Assembly: GCA_022508425.1 (NCBI GenBank)
Contig: JAFLVF010000007.1
Coordinates: forward strand, 1-38,990
Reading direction: 5' to 3'
DNA length: 38,990 nt
Source: Clostridiales bacterium
Lineage (GTDB): Bacteria > Bacillota > Clostridia > Christensenellales > Pumilibacteraceae
Shown here: piece after piece, positions 15,526 to 24,241 of the stretch
How the letters are laid out: every line of letters begins with the position of its first letter
Numbering within the stretch: position 1 is the first letter of the stretch
Position numbers and translations under genes: made by a program
Notes under the pieces: model-generated
The model's input: only the letters and a program-made list of their open reading frames with translations
Told to the model about the DNA's origin: nothing
Databases searched by the model: none

Positions 15526-15618
15526 TTATTTTGTCGTGTTGGTCTTCTTCGCGCTAGTGCCCGACTTCTTGGAACTGCAAGCGCGAGTCGTGCTCTTAGA
15601 ATTCTTCTTCGTCGCCAT
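15526..15618 (-). CDS. 30-residue Lys/Ser/Thr-rich micro-protein
   Basis: The peptide starts MATKKNSKSTTRACSSKK and ends SAKKTNTTK: nine lysines, many Ser/Thr, one Cys, no hydrophobic stretch. A near-perfect AAGGAGGTGAG lies 4-7 bases ahead of the ATG, and a U-tailed terminator follows the stop by about 20 bases, so it forms a complete small gene. The composition resembles histone-H1-like or ribosome-associated basic peptides, but no family is recognised. A 91-bp repeat copy lies about 140 bases upstream. Confidence 0.65.
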   Translation of the reverse strand: MATKKNSKSTTRACSSKKSGTSAKKTNTTK

Positions 15619-15760
15619 TATACTCACCTCCTTATATTTTGCAACGCCACCCGTTCGATTTTCTTGCCGCGCGGCTTTGCAAATATAGTTTGTGTCCGCT
15701 TACACAAAATATACATCTTACGACCCGCCCGCACGAACACGCGAGCACGACAAAATTTTC

Positions 15761-15851
15761 CTCAAATCTTGATTTACTAAACCGTCGGTTTAGTTAACGG
15801 TATGGGGTATTCGAAAAATTCACCGAAATTAGATTTTTCTGTCTGAGAGCG
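15761..15851 (+). repeat. 91-bp dispersed repeat, copy A
   Basis: Matches the reverse complement of 26577-26667 end to end with the same length. The first 34 bases differ at one position and the last 19 are identical; the centre is diverged apart from GGGGTAT. It contains two adjacent palindromes, AAATCTTGATTT and CTAAACCGTCGGTTTAG. It sits between the divergent micro-ORF and the ferritin-like gene. The rest of the 425-base gap is A+T-rich and shows no gene. Confidence 0.85.
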
Positions 15852-16043
15852 CTTATATTTATGATTTTATATCGTGCTCAAAGGCAAAGCATTCTCTTCT
15901 CTCGCCTATAGTCAAAAGTCACTCAAAATATTATTATTATGATTTTATAATCGTTTTAGTCGTCGTGTCGATATGACGTTTATATCGGAATTGATGATTA
16001 AACTTTTGCTCAATTGGTCATAATCCGGTCACGGAGGTAACAC

Positions 16044-17300
16044 ATGAATCCATTTAACGAGAAAGCAATGAATATCGACAAATGCGTCGACGACTGGAAA
16101 AAGCTGTACCCCACACCGTACAGCAAGCACGACGCCGACGCGTACACCAAGGTCCGCACTATCCTCATGAACGGCACCGAGTTCGAAGAAAACTGGTTTA
16201 TGCATCAGCTGTGCCGCCACACCGCCGACAACGATTTGCGACGCGACGTCGCGAGGCTTAGAAACCTCGAACAGCAACAGCAAAAACGGCTCTCATATTT
16301 CAAACCGAAAGACGAAACACTGCTCGAAACAACCATCTCGTACGAACAGCTCGCCGTCGACCTTACGGCCCTGCTTGCACAGAGCGAGAAAGACCGAAAC
16401 GTCAAAGCCGCGCTCGACTTCGCTCTCCTCGAGGACTTCGACCACCTGTATAGGTTTAGCGATCTGTTGGAAATGGAGCAAGGGATGTCGGGAGAAAAGC
16501 TCGTGTGCAGTTATACCGAGATAATGCCCGGTCGCCCCACAATAGCCGAGCATCGCCATCCTTTCGATAACGTTCGTCGCCCGATCAAGCCCACAGCTTC
16601 GCTCGCAACCAAGCTCCACACAATGACTATCACTGCGGCGGAACAGCAGACGATGAACTTCTATATGAACGTCGGCACGTTCTATCCCGTCTCCGACATC
16701 GGCCGCAAGCTGTTCCTCGAGATCGGCATGGTCGAAGAAGAGCACGTTACGCAATACGAATCGCTCATGGACCCGACTACAACCTGGCTCGAATGCCTAT
16801 TGATGCACGAGTACGGCGAATGCTACCTGTACTATTCGGCAATGAACGACGAAACAAACGACGTCGCGCGCAAGATATGGACGTTGCACTTCGAGCAAGA
16901 GCTCGCGCACCTCAAGTATGCCGCAAATCTGTTGCGGAAATACGAGGGCAAGGAGTGGCAACAAGTCATCCCCAACGCCGAATTCCCCGAGTTGCTGTCG
17001 TTCAACAACAATTACGAGAAGAACAAGCACTATATTCGCAACATCCTCAAAAACACCGTCGGCAATACGTCGGTGCTCGAGGACTATGCCGACATCAACA
17101 GTGTCCCGGACGATTACGAGTATTTCAAGTACAACAACGCCGTCAACAAGAATCCTTCGTACGTCGCCAGCCATAAAGTAATAGACAACTATATCGCCGA
17201 ATTCGGGCAAGACTACCGTTTCACGGTATCGGAACACCCCGTCAAGGCGCTCCGCAATAGAAAAGAGGACAACACCGCCCTTGGGCGAAAGAAAGATTAA
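16044..17300 (+). CDS. Ferritin-like (di-iron-type) protein, large
   Basis: 418 residues; GGAGGT precedes the ATG. The central and C-terminal part is helical with metal-ligand-like motifs of the ferritin/rubrerythrin superfamily: EDFDH (130-134), EEEH (231-234, in EIGMVEEEHVTQYES), HEYGE (255-259) and ELAH (286-289, in FEQELAHLKYAANLL). Two ExxH motifs on separate helices are the expected di-iron arrangement. The protein is much longer than ferritin or rubrerythrin, lacks a rubredoxin domain, and has about 120 N-terminal residues and 100 C-terminal residues of unknown role. The name is structural inference only. It lies beside parS sites and parB. Confidence 0.7.
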   Translation: MNPFNEKAMNIDKCVDDWKKLYPTPYSKHDADAYTKVRTILMNGTEFEENWFMHQLCRHTADNDLRRDVARLRNLEQQQQKRLSYFKPKDETLLETTISYEQLAVDLTALLAQSEKDRNVKAALDFALLEDFDHLYRFSDLLEMEQGMSGEKLVCSYTEIMPGRPTIAEHRHPFDNVRRPIKPTASLATKLHTMTITAAEQQTMNFYMNVGTFYPVSDIGRKLFLEIGMVEEEHVTQYESLMDPTTTWLECLLMHEYGECYLYYSAMNDETNDVARKIWTLHFEQELAHLKYAANLLRKYEGKEWQQVIPNAEFPELLSFNNNYEKNKHYIRNILKNTVGNTSVLEDYADINSVPDDYEYFKYNNAVNKNPSYVASHKVIDNYIAEFGQDYRFTVSEHPVKALRNRKEDNTALGRKKD

Positions 17301-17302
17301 AA

Positions 17303-17318
17303 TGTTCCACGTGGAACA
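17303..17318. promoter_or_regulatory. parS site 1
   Basis: TGTTCCACGTGGAACA, a perfect 16-bp palindrome differing from the Bacillus parS consensus TGTTTCACGTGAAACA only by one symmetric substitution. ParB is expected to nucleate here. Confidence 0.9.
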
Positions 17319-17376
17319 AAAGCGCCGCGGCGCAATTGGGCAGTTGCATAATTGCGCATCTGCAAACTTCGGCAAA

Positions 17377-17392
17377 TGTTTCACGTGAAACA
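17377..17392. promoter_or_regulatory. parS site 2 (exact consensus)
   Basis: TGTTTCACGTGAAACA, an exact match to the consensus chromosomal parS palindrome. Confidence 0.95.
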
Positions 17393-17427
17393 TTTGTTCA
17401 ACCGTTTTGCTCCGTTTCGTCAGAAAA

Positions 17428-17443
17428 TGTTCCACGTGGAACA
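17428..17443. promoter_or_regulatory. parS site 3
   Basis: TGTTCCACGTGGAACA, identical to site 1. The three sites lie within 141 bases, about 240-380 bases beyond the 3' end of parB. The rest of this 382-base gap shows no gene. Confidence 0.9.
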
Positions 17444-17627
17444 AATGGGACCCGAAGCAACTATCTAACGGCATGCCGAGCACACAAAACAGTCTATTTA
17501 ACGTCTATGCCGCAAAATTGTGCGATATTCGGTCATTTTCGTCTCGACGATAAATAGTCGACCGTGACATTACGCACGATATAGGCAAAATTAGGGCATA
17601 AAAACGGGATATCGGCGTTTTCACAAC

Positions 17628-17661
17628 AAAAAAGAGCGGCGATGTAATTCCATCGTCGCTC
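17628..17661 (-). terminator. parB terminator
   Basis: GAGCGGCGATG (17634-17644) and CATCGTCGCTC (17651-17661); on the minus strand the stem is followed by six T residues. Confidence 0.8.
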
Positions 17662-17682
17662 TTTCTCGTATTTTCGGCAATA

Positions 17683-18573
17683 TCAGTTCTTATAATTGCT
17701 TTCGAGATAGGAGAGCATGCTTTCTATCCGCTCAAGATCGTCCGGGGTGTAGTAATCGATAAATATTCTGCCTTTCTTGTCGTTGCCGAGGAGTGTTACC
17801 TTGGTACCGAGCGTGCGTTGCATGCGCGTAATCATGTCCTTTAGCTCTAAGCTCTGTTGTTGCGGCGCCGGCTTGGCCTTTGGTTTAATGGCGTTTTTGA
17901 CAAACTTTTCAAACTCGCGCACGCTCATCTTATCGTCACAGCCCTTGATCGCCAGCTCATACTGTCTGTCTTCGTCGGTAACGACGACCAAGCAACGCGC
18001 GTGGCCTGCCGACAAGCGCCCTGTCGACACCAGCTTTTGCACGTCATCGGACAGATCGAGTATGCGGAGCAGGTTGGCTACCGTGGGGCGCGCTTTTCCT
18101 ATGCGCTCGGCGGCGCGCTCTTGCGTATAGCCATAGTCGTCCATAAGTTTCTTTATCGCTTGGGCGACTTCGAGGGGGTTAAGGTCCTCGCGCTGAATAT
18201 TCTCTATCAGCGACAGCTCGTCAATCTGGACGGGGGTGCAGTCGCGCACAAAGACGGGAACGGACAACAGTCCGGCCGCTTTTGCGGCTCGGTAGCGCCG
18301 TTCGCCCGCGATAATCATATATTTTCCGTCCGCTCTCGGGGTGACGACAAGAGGGGTGATTACGCCGTGCTTCTTGATACTCTCGGCAAGCGCGGCGAGC
18401 GCGTTGTCATCAAATTCCTTACGCGGCTGATCGGCGTTGGGCTCTATCTCTTCGAGTAGCATTTCGCTCGTCGCCGCGGCGCCGTCCTCGCCCTTAAATA
18501 CGGATTCCTCTTCGATATCTCCGAGAAGCGCCCCGAGCCCGCGCCCGAGCCCGCCTTTTCTGACAGTAGCCAT
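17683..18573 (-). CDS. parB: Chromosome-partitioning protein ParB (Spo0J)
   Basis: 296 residues. Domains in order: an N-terminal GLGRGLGALLGD, which in partner systems stimulates ParA; the ParB/Srx CTP-binding domain with NADQPRKEFDD, GVITPLVV and AGERRYRAAK; the LSLIENIQREDLNPLE block; a helix-turn-helix region (YTQERAAERIGKARPTVANLLRIL) for parS; and a C-terminal dimerisation domain. ParB loads onto parS as a CTP-dependent clamp, recruiting SMC and helping origin segregation. Three parS sites lie just past its 3' end. No parA lies next to it: the upstream neighbour is divergent and unrelated. Confidence 0.96.
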   Translation of the reverse strand: MATVRKGGLGRGLGALLGDIEEESVFKGEDGAAATSEMLLEEIEPNADQPRKEFDDNALAALAESIKKHGVITPLVVTPRADGKYMIIAGERRYRAAKAAGLLSVPVFVRDCTPVQIDELSLIENIQREDLNPLEVAQAIKKLMDDYGYTQERAAERIGKARPTVANLLRILDLSDDVQKLVSTGRLSAGHARCLVVVTDEDRQYELAIKGCDDKMSVREFEKFVKNAIKPKAKPAPQQQSLELKDMITRMQRTLGTKVTLLGNDKKGRIFIDYYTPDDLERIESMLSYLESNYKN

Positions 18574-18599
18574 TATGTTCTCCTTGTGTATTTTTGTAT

Positions 18600-18628
18600 A
18601 TTATATAGCGCATACAAATAATTGTCAA
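18600..18628 (-). promoter_or_regulatory. parB promoter
   Basis: On the minus strand TTGACA (18623-18628), 17 bases, TATAAT (18600-18605). An AAGGAG site lies near the parB ATG. Confidence 0.85.
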
Positions 18629-18748
18629 GCACATTTCGATGCATAGGGTGGCGCATATGAATAAATGCGGTTATTTGCATATTCCGAGCGCCGAATAATA
18701 GTTTTAATTTTATATTTTGTCTAATAAAGTCGACGGCGGGTCGAACAC

Positions 18749-18777
18749 TTGACAAAACATGGAAAAAGGTATATAAT
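18749..18777 (+). promoter_or_regulatory. Promoter of the hydrolase-lepB-rsmG run
   Basis: TTGACA (18749-18754), 17 bases, TATAAT (18772-18777). It is divergent from the parB promoter. Confidence 0.85.
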
Positions 18778-18809
18778 ACTATGAATTGTTTTAGAGGAAG
18801 TGTAAACAA

Positions 18810-20378
18810 TTGCAGATAGTCGGAACAAGCAATCTATGGAAAGATTATTTTGCAGACGCTTTGCCGTTTAACATTACCGAGCTTTCCAAAAAGACGATAG
18901 GCAATATGACCGCGCGCGAGCTGTATTTTGACGGCCTGCCTACAACCGACGGGCGTGTGCGTGCGTTCGTGCGCATATTCGAAAACCCCGATCCAAAAGG
19001 GGTTATTCTGCTGTTGCCCAATCACAGCGGCGGTGAGGACGGCGATATCGCCATGCTGTTTAACCACGGCTACACCGTCGCGATGCTCGACTACACAGGC
19101 GAGACCGACAAATATCCGCGTTTCACATTCTATCCTGCGTCGCTTAGCGGTTGTAACGCCTTCGGCAAGACCAAGTTTGTCGCTGACAGTCCGGCACTGC
19201 AAAGCTGTTGGTTTGTGTGGACCGCCGTGGCGCGCAGAGCGGTACTTCTGCTAAAACATCTGTACGAAGGCAAAAAGCTATTCGCCGTCGGCAAGGGTTT
19301 AGGAGGGAGCATAGTGTACAAGCTGTGCTCGTTCGACGACGGCCTGACCGCCGCCGCAACTATGCTAAACGTAATTCCCGACGTCTCGGGCACGGGCAAC
19401 TTTATTATCAACTACCGCGCCGCGCTCGACAGCAGTTCGTATTCGCAGACGGCGAAGATACCGCTGTTTATGGCAGTAGCGTCAAACGACGAGGACGGTT
19501 CGCTCGATCAAATGTCTACGCTCGCCGAAAACACCGCGTCACTGAAATGCTTCCGCATAGTAGAGCGTACGTTCTCGAGCGGAATAAAAAAGGTTTTCGG
19601 CCAAATCGACGCTTTCTTTACGTCGTACGACGTCGGCACCCCCAATATTCCACGCCCCAAAGTAACCGCTTCCAACTCCGAAAATAGGTTATATTTTAAT
19701 ATAAAAGTTAGCGGAGGCAAGGTAGCTCAAGCCGAAATGTTTGCGGCGTTTTGCATAGAAAATCCCACTCACAGAAACTGGACCAAACTGCCGGTAATAA
19801 CAGTCGCCGAGGACGGCGAATACATGGCGCGCGCAGACGTTTTGCAAAATGACAAACCGGCGTACGCATTTATTAACGTAAAATGCGAGGACGGGAGCGT
19901 TTCGTCGTCACCGTTACTTTGCGTAGTGCCGAAGATGCTGGGCATACCCGCCGTACCGCGCATGCCGCACAGGCTGATATACGACGGAAGCATGGGGCTT
20001 GACGTATGGACGTCTGCGGACGGCGGAAACGTAGAGGTCAAGACGGGGCCTTACGGCATAGACGGCGTATGCTCCGATACGCTTAGCCTTGCTACTTTCA
20101 AGCCGGGCGATATGATGTACCGCGGCGAAAAAGATTCCCTTTTACAGCTAAGCGTCAGCGGAAAACAGCAGAGTATCACCGTTTCCGTGTCTGACGGGGT
20201 GGACAAATACGACTGCATACGCGATATACCGAGCGTGGGCGAGTGGCACAAGTTTACTCTGTCAAGCTCCGACTTTAAGAACGTGAAGAGCGGAACATTA
20301 AACAATTGGTTAAACGTGATTATGCTCGAAATATCGTCAAAAGACGAGTTGATCGTCGGATCTGCGCTCTGGGTATAG
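18810..20378 (+). CDS. Alpha/beta-hydrolase-like protein with missing nucleophile
   Basis: 522 residues, starting at TTG with AGAGGAAG about 9 bases upstream. The N-terminal 280 residues look like an acetylxylan-esterase/dienelactone-hydrolase fold: KGVILLLPNHSGGEDG, GYTVAMLDYTGETDKYP and the elbow region FAVGKGLGGSIVY (159-170). In active enzymes the elbow is GxSxGG; here residue 163 is glycine, so serine catalysis is unlikely. The C-terminal half (about 290-522) looks like two beta-rich domains (AEMFAAFCIENPTHRNWTKL; GEWHKFTLSSSDF) of carbohydrate-binding style. No signal peptide is seen. It is probably co-transcribed with lepB, 4 bases downstream. Confidence 0.7.
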   Translation: MQIVGTSNLWKDYFADALPFNITELSKKTIGNMTARELYFDGLPTTDGRVRAFVRIFENPDPKGVILLLPNHSGGEDGDIAMLFNHGYTVAMLDYTGETDKYPRFTFYPASLSGCNAFGKTKFVADSPALQSCWFVWTAVARRAVLLLKHLYEGKKLFAVGKGLGGSIVYKLCSFDDGLTAAATMLNVIPDVSGTGNFIINYRAALDSSSYSQTAKIPLFMAVASNDEDGSLDQMSTLAENTASLKCFRIVERTFSSGIKKVFGQIDAFFTSYDVGTPNIPRPKVTASNSENRLYFNIKVSGGKVAQAEMFAAFCIENPTHRNWTKLPVITVAEDGEYMARADVLQNDKPAYAFINVKCEDGSVSSSPLLCVVPKMLGIPAVPRMPHRLIYDGSMGLDVWTSADGGNVEVKTGPYGIDGVCSDTLSLATFKPGDMMYRGEKDSLLQLSVSGKQQSITVSVSDGVDKYDCIRDIPSVGEWHKFTLSSSDFKNVKSGTLNNWLNVIMLEISSKDELIVGSALWV

Positions 20379-20382
20379 CGGT

Positions 20383-21096
20383 ATGGACGTAGAGTTAAAT
20401 AACGGTACGCTTCTACTCAAACGGGAAAATTCTCGCGTACCATCCGTTATTGCCTTTGTTCTGATATTGTTATTCGCCGTACTTTGCGTGTTTTACCTGT
20501 TTTTCGGGCTGACGTACGTCGATGGCGAGAGCATGGAAAATACGATATACGACGAACAACACGTGTTTATACTGAAACGCGGATATAATATAGAGCGCGG
20601 CGATATTCTTACATTCAATGTAAGTACGGGAAAAGAGCCGCACGAACTGATCAAGCGCGTAATCGCAATCTCGGGCGACAAGATTGTATATATCCGCGAC
20701 AAATCTAATACTTACGTCGACCTCTACCTATGCAAGAGCGGCGAGAAAAGCTTTCGACTGTTGGAAGAGCCGTATATCAAAGAACGCATGCTCTATGCAA
20801 AGTTTGCCGGATTTATCACTATAAAGACTGTTCCATACATCGACAAACAAACAGTAGAAAACATAGACATAACAAAGGAAAATTCGATTTCTTCTCACGA
20901 GGAGAGCAGACAGATGTTATTGGGCGCAACTATCGAAGTGCCTAAAAACCATTTTTATTTTCTCGGCGACAACAGAAATAATTCAAGCGATTCTAGATAT
21001 TACGGCACGCGTAATAACTCTTGTATTCGCGGCAAATTACTCGCTATACTCGAATACGGCAGTGCGGCCGACAAATTTCTCGATTTCATGTTTTGA
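20383..21096 (+). CDS. lepB: Signal peptidase I
   Basis: 237 residues. One membrane segment (about 20-43) precedes the catalytic domain. Catalytic Ser50 is in VDGESMENT, where family members usually have a proline instead of the asparagine, and Lys91 is in LIKRVIAISGD. The C-terminal signature FYFLGDNRNNSSDSRYYG is intact. It removes signal peptides at the outer face of the membrane. An insert around 105-165 is larger than in the minimal Bacillus enzymes. It sits 4 bases after the hydrolase-like gene and 7 bases before rsmG. Confidence 0.92.
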   Translation: MDVELNNGTLLLKRENSRVPSVIAFVLILLFAVLCVFYLFFGLTYVDGESMENTIYDEQHVFILKRGYNIERGDILTFNVSTGKEPHELIKRVIAISGDKIVYIRDKSNTYVDLYLCKSGEKSFRLLEEPYIKERMLYAKFAGFITIKTVPYIDKQTVENIDITKENSISSHEESRQMLLGATIEVPKNHFYFLGDNRNNSSDSRYYGTRNNSCIRGKLLAILEYGSAADKFLDFMF

Positions 21097-21103
21097 GGAA
21101 AAA

Positions 21104-21766
21104 ATGATCGAAGAACTCAAAAAACTCGATTCTTCTCACGGACGAAAGTTGCTTCTTGACTTTCTGACCGACAAAATTAAACGCCCCGAGCTCATTGATA
21201 CGTTCGACAAGCTCACGGATATTTACTATCAAGTTAATTCAATAGTCAACATTTCGGCAATCAAAGACGTCGACGGCGTATATATCAAACACTATCTCGA
21301 CAGCATTTTTCCGTACGAACATTTTGACGGCACGGTATGCGACGTCGGTTGCGGCGGCGGTTTTCCGTCTCTTCCTCTCTCCATAGTCACCGATTGTCAA
21401 ATAACAGGCCTTGACAGCGTCGGCAAGAAGCTTCTTCTTATACAACGCGCCTCGTCCGAACTTTACATAAATAACATCAAAGCGGAATACTCTCGCTCCG
21501 AAGACCTTGCAAAGCTTCACCGCTCGTACGACACAGTATGTGCTCGCGCACTCGGCGACGTAGACAAAGCTTTATCGTTTTGCGCTCCTTTGGCAAGACC
21601 GGGCGGAAAAGTATTGCTTTATCGCACACAAAACGACAATCAGGCAAAACAGCAAACTATCAATAAATTCAAGGTTACACTCGCCGATCAAATCGACTAC
21701 GTATTACCGGGTACAGATATAAAACGGCGTTTGCTTGTATATAAGAAAAATCATACAAATCTCTAA
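21104..21766 (+). CDS. rsmG: 16S rRNA (guanine-527-N7)-methyltransferase
   Basis: 220 residues from MIEELKKLDSSHGRK, chosen because TGAGGA lies 5 bases upstream; an earlier in-frame start overlaps lepB. Family features are VNSIVNISAIKDVDGVYIKHYLDS, the SAM motif VCDVGCGGGFPSLPLSI, GLDSVGKKLLLIQ and VCARALGD. RsmG methylates G527 in the 530 loop of 16S rRNA, and its loss gives low-level streptomycin resistance in other bacteria. It lies near mnmE and parB, as commonly found near Firmicutes origins. Confidence 0.93.
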   Translation: MIEELKKLDSSHGRKLLLDFLTDKIKRPELIDTFDKLTDIYYQVNSIVNISAIKDVDGVYIKHYLDSIFPYEHFDGTVCDVGCGGGFPSLPLSIVTDCQITGLDSVGKKLLLIQRASSELYINNIKAEYSRSEDLAKLHRSYDTVCARALGDVDKALSFCAPLARPGGKVLLYRTQNDNQAKQQTINKFKVTLADQIDYVLPGTDIKRRLLVYKKNHTNL

Positions 21767-22043
21767 TAGTGATGAAGTATTATTTATTTAGATAGTAAAG
21801 ATTTTTAATAGTGTTTGTGTATATGTTCACAACAAGAAAAATCAACAATATATAGCATAAGTTATTCAAATATAGCACGATATAAGCATAAAAATATGTA
21901 CACTTTTTACATACATTTACGAAAATATTCGAACTATTTCGGACGAATGTGTGCACAAAACAAAAAGACGAAAAAATAAAGAATATAAAAACAAAATAAA
22001 AGGCTATCGATTTACAAGGTTATAAACAAATTGTAAAAATCTT

Positions 22044-23387
22044 ATGAACACAATTAACAAAAACTCGGATATAATCATTGCGCTTGCTACCCCGTACGGG
22101 CGGTCGGCAATAGCTATCTTACGCCTTAGCGGAAGAGGTTGTATAGAGCTTGTACAAAAGAGATTGACCAAACCGCTCAGTAATTCGCGATTGACGGTAA
22201 ACGAATTCGTTGCTGACGGTTTTACCGAGAAATTGATGGCAATCTGTTACCGCGCGCCCAATTCGTACACAGGGCAAGACGTAGTAGAGCTCATGCCACA
22301 TGGCAATATGACTGTATGCGACGGAATAGTCAAAGCGCTGTTAGCCGACGGCGCACGAAACGCCGAGCGCGGAGAGTTTACTTTACGGGCGTTCGTTAAC
22401 GGGAAATTGAATCTGATGCAGTGCGAAGCGCTCGCAGACATTATAGATGCGCAGACGACCGAACAGCTTGTTTACGGCAACAAGAGATACGAGAATGGTT
22501 TTAAGGGACTCGGCGTCGCGCAGGAAATGTTGAAAAAAGCTCTTTCGACGGTGGAAGCGTCTCTTCATTACGGTGACGAGCTCGAAGCGGGCGAGGAGAG
22601 CGCGGCTATAAGCATAGATGTATATAGCGGCATAGAAAAAACTCTAAAAATTTTGTACGACGAGAAGGAGAAATACGCGGGCGGGCGGATAATCAACGAC
22701 GGGTTTAAGATAGCGCTTATAGGCGCGCCAAATGTGGGGAAGTCTACCCTTCTCAACGCTTTGGTGGGCAGCGATCGAGCAATAGTCACACCGATCGCGG
22801 GCACAACGCGCGATACAATAGACGGAGTTTACGTGTACAACGGGAAAAAGTTCGTCGTGACGGACACCGCGGGACTAAACGCCGAGACGGTCGACGATGT
22901 GGAAAAGCTCGGTATTTTACGAGCGCGGGCGGCGGCGGAAAGCGCCGACGCCGTCGTAATAGTTACGAGCGACGATTGCGCGGCATGCGATAAAGAATAT
23001 TTCGGTGACGACAAGCCGATAATCGGTGTAATAAACAAGTGCGACGAAATTTCCGACGTAGGTACTTCATTCGAGCGAGCGGAAAAAGACGGAAACTTGC
23101 AAATCAGCGCCAAGAACGGCAAGAACGTCACAGCGTTGAAAGAGAAAATTTTGTCGCTTTGCCCGAAAGACGCAGGCGGAATATGCAATCACAGACAGTA
23201 TTCTTGTCTTGTCAGGTGTATTGAGGCGCTTGAGACGGCAATGGCGGAGAGCGGCAAAGCGGAAGGATTGGAGATTGTCGCCGCCGCGCTGTATGACGGA
23301 TACTCGGCAATCGAGGAACTGTACGGCGAGCAGGCTGACGAGAAGGTGATAAGCGCCGTGTTTGAGAGGTTTTGCGTCGGGAAATGA
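22044..23387 (+). CDS. mnmE: tRNA modification GTPase MnmE
   Basis: 447 residues. The N-terminal tetrahydrofolate-binding domain begins [20 protein letters not shown]. The helical part is split by a G domain with P-loop GAPNVGKST (228-236), switch I/G2 region [10 protein letters not shown]3 DTAG and G4 NKCD. The C-terminus is FCVGK, the conserved cysteine motif of the family (usually FCIGK). With MnmG it forms the 5-carboxymethylaminomethyl group on wobble U34. mnmG is not in the window. Preceded by a very A+T-rich 277-base gap with no gene. Confidence 0.96.
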   Translation: MNTINKNSDIIIALATPYGRSAIAILRLSGRGCIELVQKRLTKPLSNSRLTVNEFVADGFTEKLMAICYRAPNSYTGQDVVELMPHGNMTVCDGIVKALLADGARNAERGEFTLRAFVNGKLNLMQCEALADIIDAQTTEQLVYGNKRYENGFKGLGVAQEMLKKALSTVEASLHYGDELEAGEESAAISIDVYSGIEKTLKILYDEKEKYAGGRIINDGFKIALIGAPNVGKSTLLNALVGSDRAIVTPIAGTTRDTIDGVYVYNGKKFVVTDTAGLNAETVDDVEKLGILRARAAAESADAVVIVTSDDCAACDKEYFGDDKPIIGVINKCDEISDVGTSFERAEKDGNLQISAKNGKNVTALKEKILSLCPKDAGGICNHRQYSCLVRCIEALETAMAESGKAEGLEIVAAALYDGYSAIEELYGEQADEKVISAVFERFCVGK

Positions 23388-23647
23388 GTTTGAAAGTACA
23401 TTCATCGCGTCTTTGACGGCGTAGATTCGCCGTCGGCACAGTTCTTTCAACATTAACGGTTGCCGCCTCGGTCATGTACGTCTATGTACGTACTCTTCGG
23501 CGCAGACACAGGTTGATTCTGTGCAATCATATCACAATAGCGAGGTGAGCGGTAACCTATACGTCGCACAGCATTCGGCTGCTTGTCCACCCGGCGCATG
23601 AGAGTATTTTCAAAACAGTTTTGTGACATGAGGTAACGGTCATAGAT
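23388..23647. other. mnmE-smpB intergenic region, no convincing gene
   Basis: It holds a 7-bp hairpin (GACGGCG / CGCCGTC, about 23415-23434), a direct repeat of ATGTACGT and a CACAG/CTGTG pair. A minus-strand frame of about 50 codons (beginning MRRVDKQPNAVRRIGYRSPR) can be read but has no ribosome binding site. No tmRNA signature is seen although smpB follows. Confidence 0.4.
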
Positions 23648-24154
23648 ATGAAAAGCAAGACGGAAAGAAAAAATACGAAGAAACAAGAGCAGGCGAGAAA
23701 ACAGCTAAACAAAGTGGTAGCCGTCAACAAGAAAGCGGCGTTCGACTACTACTTTGTGGAAACGTTCGAAGTGGGAATCTCGCTCGAGGGTTCGGAGGTC
23801 AAGTCGGTCAAGAACGGAGACGTTTCTTTGCGCGACAGTTTTTGCCATATGGAAGAGGGAGGTTTACAGCTTAAGAATTGTCGGATTGCTCCGTACAGCA
23901 AGGTTGGTGCGTTCGCGCCGCAGCCCGATCGCGACAGGCAATTGTTGTTGCACAAAACACAATTGTCTCGCCTCGTGTCAAAGGCGAGCGAAAAAGGGTT
24001 TACCATAGTTCCCGTTAAAATGTATTTCAAGGGAAGGTTTGTCAAGGTAGAGATCGCACTCGCCCGCGGCAAAAAGAACTACGAGAAGAAACAGGTCATC
24101 AAAGAACGCGACATCGGTCGCACTGCCGAGAGAGAGATAAATAATTACAGATAA
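23648..24154 (+). CDS. smpB: SsrA-binding protein SmpB
   Basis: 168 residues. The family core is clear: VAVNKKAAFDYYFVETFEVGI, LEGSEVKSVKNGDVSLRDSFC, QLLLHKTQLSRL, VPVKMYFKGRFVKVEIALARGKKNYEKK and a C-terminal RDIGRTAEREI tail. SmpB binds tmRNA and fills the decoding centre to rescue stalled ribosomes. About 20 Lys/Gln/Glu-rich residues precede the usual start. The ribosome binding site is weak (TGAGG about 12 bases upstream). No ssrA gene was found next to it. Confidence 0.95.
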   Translation: MKSKTERKNTKKQEQARKQLNKVVAVNKKAAFDYYFVETFEVGISLEGSEVKSVKNGDVSLRDSFCHMEEGGLQLKNCRIAPYSKVGAFAPQPDRDRQLLLHKTQLSRLVSKASEKGFTIVPVKMYFKGRFVKVEIALARGKKNYEKKQVIKERDIGRTAEREINNYR

Positions 24155-24241
24155 ACCCATCTGCATGACAACGCGCTTGACTTATGTCAATCGGTTTGCT
24201 ATAATGGTTTTACAAGCAGTAGAGACTACAGGAGACTACTA

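Noticed and set aside
17322-17333. Perfect 12-bp palindrome GCGCCGCGGCGC after parS site 1, considered as a terminator
   Set aside because: No loop can form without breaking the stem and no T-run follows on either strand.
21767-22043. Very A+T-rich gap between rsmG and mnmE, near parS, considered as a replication origin
   Set aside because: No TTATCCACA-type DnaA boxes were found, only distant look-alikes such as TGTGCACA, and dnaA, dnaN and rpmH are absent. A+T-richness alone is not enough.
23388-23647. Possible tmRNA gene next to smpB
   Set aside because: No tRNA-like ends, no GGTTTCGAC-type T arm at the 3' side and no tag-peptide frame were seen.
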